From Labia minor (lineage: Eukaryota; Arthropoda; Insecta; Dermaptera; Spongiphoridae), in assembly GCA_963082975.1 (NCBI GenBank), contig OY720345.1, positions 30,078,611 through 30,142,610 on the forward strand: DNA of 64,000 bases. The letters run 5' to 3'. Shown here in pieces: positions 60,318-64,000 of the stretch. The number at the start of each line of letters is the position of its first letter. Position 1 is the first letter of the stretch. Below the pieces are notes generated by a model. That model worked only from the letters and a program-made list of their open reading frames with translations. It was not told where the DNA came from and made no database searches. Both the position numbers and the translations under genes were made by a program.

Positions 60318-60959
60318 AATTACAAAAGTTAAACTAATTAAACAAATAATGATACTAATAATAATAATTGATACATTATTAATTTTATATTAAATGTATA
60401 AACGATGATATGATCAATTTTTTTTTCAAATAAATAAAAAAATTCATTAAATTTATATTAAAAAATATAGAAAAAAAAAGATATTTGCAAACATTTGTTT
60501 AATAAAAGGTAAAGTATAGAAGATATGAATGAGGATTGTATTAATAATTTTTTTTCTAAAAGGGTTGTTTGATTCTTTAACGTTTAATAAAACAACTTCT
60601 ATTCGTAATTTTCTTTTCTCTCTATGTCCTTTGTTAATGATTCAAGTTTTTTTTTCGTGATTATATATTGATTGATGAAGTTACGTTCAATCAAGCCAAT
60701 TGAAAAGACTTTAAGAATTCTTTTGGGGTGATGACAAGATAAACTAACTCTCTCTAAAAAGCAGAAGACGTAAGAGGAGTAGAACTTAATTTAACTCTTA
60801 TATCTTCTATTATTATTCTTGATACAAAAACAAAAAAAAATGATAAATCAGTAATGAAAAATTGGCAATTTTAAAAAAATAAAAATTCGCTATATTTCAT
60901 TTAATTTTAAGGATAACAATTTCAACATGAATTTAATTTATTATATTCTTTAAGAAACA
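60318..60959. other. AT-rich stretch
   Basis: Nothing recognised. Confidence 0.4.
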
Positions 60960-61225
60960 ACTTAATGATCTATCTCTAATTCTCTAATCAACTAGAAACT
61001 TCTTTTGGCTACAACAATCACATTTATCCAATCATTTTTACTATCTTCATCCAATCCTTATCCTATTTCAACTCTATCTATTGATTGTTCACCGTGTTCT
61101 TGTACTACCCATTGGATTTTTTCTAATTAAGTTCCCCCAAAAAATTGCTAACCTTTCCTCACCCATTCGAGTCACGTGTCCAGCCTATCGCAACCTTCCC
61201 GATTCTTTGGCTCTATATTTGAGAT
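60960..61225 (-). pseudogene. Degraded LINE 3' fragment
   Basis: On the minus strand a broken frame resembles the tail of the LINE family (R-L-D-T near a GHVTRM-like region at 61190-61150, then a T-R-T-R-W-like segment near 61080 and a final C-C-S-Q-K-K segment near 61010). Stops are frequent. The assignment is weak and rests on the pattern of Arg/Trp residues. Confidence 0.35.
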
Positions 61226-61549
61226 ACATATTCAAGTAATTTCATTTTTACATTCCGTCAATACTTTATGGTCACAATTGAAAAAAAAATTTAGTTCAGC
61301 AGAATATAGCTTATTTAGAACTTCAATGATGATTATGGCTGCAATTTTTAAAATTGAAGATTCAGGATGTGGACAGCACAGGCGAATGAAATGAAATGAA
61401 ATAAAAATGCAATTATTCCAGATTTCTGTCAACATTTCGATTCCTTCGGGTTAAATTTATCAAGCTTAATATATTTTTATATCTTATAAGTATAGTAGTA
61501 TTGAATAGAAAATTATTATATTATTAGATATTATATATATATAAAAAAA
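61226..61549. other. AT-rich stretch
   Basis: Nothing recognised. Confidence 0.4.
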
Positions 61550-61847
61550 ACCTCTCTGACTTTTGTACGTGCTACGCAAGTAAAGGACAACGCCTATCAA
61601 GTCGGTTATATAAATGAGGTGTCCTATGATCAATAGAACGGGTCCTCTCAACCTTTACCTTGATTTTCTTGATCGGAGGCGCTACTTTTTATCAAGTAAC
61701 TATTCCCCAATGTTGATCCCGGAGGCTGGGTTGACTCCGCCCCATAGACTCCAGCTAGAGATATTTATTCCATTGCTAGGCCCGGGACTTGAACCTGGGA
61801 CCTTGTGAATGTAAGACAGCGAGGCTAGCCTCTCACGCAATGGAGCC
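61550..61847 (-). mobile_element. tRNA-derived SINE
   Basis: Read on the minus strand, a tRNA-like head starts at 61847 with GGCTCCATTGCGTGAGAGGC and contains a perfect box B GGTTCAAGTCC (61795-61785). The body (GC-richer than its surroundings) runs to about 61550. ATATATATAAA-type sequence on both sides (near 61530-61545 and 61852-61862) may be a target duplication. Confidence 0.65.
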
Positions 61848-62600
61848 TTCTTTATATATATAAATAATATTTTATTTTAATTGTCAATCCCTAAATGTAA
61901 ATCTAATTAATAAGGAAATGTGTTTATAGTATATGATCTTTGATCCCGAAAGTCAATAAAAGTGATAATATAAATAAAAAAAAATTTGAAAAAACAGAAA
62001 TTTAATAAATATTAATTAAAATAAATAATCAATTAAAAGAATTAAGTTACTTTTTAATGAATTTGAATTTTTTCTTGTAAATATTTTACTTTCTATATTT
62101 AAATATTTACTGACATAATTAATCAATTGCTCATTTTTTTTTTTAAATTAAAACCAGTAAAATTTTTTATTTTATTTTTTTTTTGTTTATTCTTTTGAAA
62201 AGATAAAGTTTACAGTATTTAAATGAAGTTTACCACTGAAATAAATAAATAAATAATTAATTAAATTTAACAGAGAGAGAGACAGAGTGAAGAGGGAATA
62301 GATAGATAGCTTTAGATTTCTCTCTTTGCCCATGTCAGTTAGATTAAGGATTACAAAGGATGCAATGGGCATTAAAATTCCCTTTTAGCATATTCTATGG
62401 TACATAAATGAAATAAGTCAATATTATGATTTGATCCTATTCTATTGCCAATTACTATTTATGATGTTGGGAAAACGAGAAAAATAAATGCGAACACATT
62501 TAAGATTTTATGTTTTTATATTATTTTATTTTATTTAAAGTATTTTCATAAATATTTATTCATATTGATATTCAAATAAATTTTTTAATTATTATATACA
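61848..62600. other. AT-rich stretch
   Basis: Nothing recognised beyond simple repeats such as the (GA)n near 62272-62284. Confidence 0.4.
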
Positions 62601-62960
62601 CCAACACCTCACTTCGTCAGGGCCATGTTAAAAAAAAACGCAAATTGAAACGACGCAAAATGAATTAAGATTTTATTACATACATACAAAAAACAAAAAA
62701 AAACGTGTTCAATTTAAACAAAATAAACTATTCAATTAATTTATGAAAACAAAATTAAAATTAATCACTGTCTGATGAGTCCATAATGGCTGTTGTCGTA
62801 AGTCGGATTTCTTTCACAAAAAATTGGTCCAATGTTTGCTGAACAGATTTTTTTCAACGTCAAATAAATTTCCTTGTACCTACCACATGGAACACTAAAA
62901 CTCTTTACGCTGTCAGGATCGTAAAAATTCTCAATAGATTCCTCAATCAAACACAACACT
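62600..62960 (-). pseudogene. Unassigned transposon-like fragment
   Basis: A minus-strand frame (62959-62765, 64 codons) reads L-C-L-I-E-E-S-I-E-N-F-Y and is followed outward by CGCAAATTGAAACGACGC (62639-62656). A related CGCAAAACAAAACGACGC occurs at 63922-63939 beyond the family B copy, in the same orientation. The arrangement suggests an older DNA transposon (perhaps pogo/Tigger-like) interrupted by family B, but no catalytic motif is present. Confidence 0.25.
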
Positions 62961-63310
62961 TTGGAAATTTGTTTGGAGGTTAAGTTAAAATTAATAAAAT
63001 AAAATAAATAATAATAAATAAATTAACTATTAAAACTATAAAATACTATTTACAAAATTTGCGATGATCTTACAATCTTACTAATAAACATAAATTTTTT
63101 AAATATTGTTTTGTTTCACTTTATATTTTATATTTTTCACTGAACATTCCACCTAATTTTCCTCAAAACATCACCTTGATGTACATTCTGCAATATCCTT
63201 CCAAAGAAAAAAAGAAAATTTTAAAAAATTAAAAACTCGAACCCAAAACAACTCAACTTCGAAAATCTAATGAAGCACAGTGAAAATTAACAGCGAGGCA
63301 ACTACAAATT
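62961..63310. other. AT-rich stretch
   Basis: Nothing recognised. Confidence 0.4.
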
Positions 63311-63920
63311 AGCTGGAGTGTCTCCACTCGACTATCTCGCAATTTGAATTGGATTAAATAACATAATATATTATATTTAAATTAAATTTAATTAATTATA
63401 AATAATAAATAATAAATATTAAACCAGCGCATGTTTGGCTTTTTATTGATGGCACCATGGCACGTGTTGGCACGTGAGATTTGCAGTGTTAAAAAATTAA
63501 TTCTGGTACTTTCAGCGATTCAATCAAGCTGAAATTCTATATATAGCAGTTTTATACAATTATTAATCATGTGAAAAATTATCAAACATATATTTTTATT
63601 TTTACGGTCACTTTAGAGGAAAAAAATCAAAACGTTGTAGGTAATGACCCTCTTCCGGTTGAGCTATATTTCTCAAAAGTTGATAGAAAACTATGAATTT
63701 TGAATAATGCTCATGTACCAAATTGCATCATTCTAGCTCAAACCGTTTTTGCGTAATCTTGCCTACATACATACACACACACATACACACACACACACAC
63801 AGATATTTTTCTCAACCTTAGTGAAAATGATTCAGGAACCTTCAAAACGTATAAAAACATCAAAATCTCAACATCGAAAATTTTCATGATCGCAATACTA
63901 TCTCTGGCGAGATAGTAAAA
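63311..63920 (+). mobile_element. Family B element, copy (610 bp)
   Basis: Same ends and interior as 59708-60317, with few substitutions (for example CACGTGTTGGCACGTGAG here against a GGCGCGTGAG variant there) and a shorter/longer CA array near 63765-63802. Complete at both ends, so the two copies derive from recent mobilisation or a segmental duplication limited to the element. Confidence 0.75.
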
Positions 63921-64000
63921 ACGCAAAACAAAACGACGCATTGGGGTAATTACCCTTATTGATAGGTAATGATAAATAATTAGAAAAAAAGCATCAAAAT

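Noticed and set aside
61176-61435. Frames of 72 and 67 codons on opposite strands
   Set aside because: No family features; they overlap a degraded LINE tail and AT-rich sequence.

Overview
The window is AT-rich eukaryotic DNA, by eye roughly three quarters A+T. Exons are small with GT/AG introns, and interspersed repeats are dense. Two complete insect-type odorant receptor genes place it in an insect; the sequence alone does not show which order. There are no prokaryotic operons, CRISPR arrays or rRNA genes.

Genes. (1) Two tandem odorant receptor (OR) genes on the + strand, 2431-4281 and 10828-12929. Each has six exons and 392 codons with identical exon lengths and phases, and both reading frames are open. 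They arose by duplication of a block of about 2.3 kb. The 6.5 kb between them is almost entirely transposon debris. (2) A minus-strand gene, 25115 down to 14749, reconstructed here from four exons whose phases agree. It encodes a putative secreted, histidine-rich protein of about 270 residues that I do not recognise. (3) A minus-strand terminal exon, 38969-38643, encoding what looks like helix 8 and the cytoplasmic tail of a class A (probably neuropeptide-type) GPCR. Its other exons were not found. I did not find another convincing host gene.

Repeats by region. 0-2 kb: a hairpin-ended element (family B) split by a second family (F), then a gag-like fragment. 4.8-10.1 kb: two Helitron 3' ends in inverted orientation, both joined to LINE reverse-transcriptase tails; a MITE; a family B copy carrying a probable solo LTR; and a decayed hAT transposase. 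15.9-22.9 kb: MITEs, two more F copies and a palindromic mariner. 26-36 kb: a GC-rich retroposon-like block, a tRNA-derived SINE and hAT-like MITEs. 39-47 kb: another MITE copy, a hAT element, a family C element, a LINE reverse transcriptase and two nested hAT elements. 48.7-55.6 kb: four mariner remnants and a hAT remnant. 56-64 kb: LINE tails, family C elements, a SINE and two nearly identical family B copies.

Many insertions keep perfect 8-bp or TA target duplications, so much of the mobile DNA looks fairly recent. The strongest leads are the OR pair (replacements outnumber silent changes), the unrecognised secreted protein with two possible C-termini, and the Helitron/LINE inverted structure. 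I did not find convincing evidence of a wholly new molecular system.
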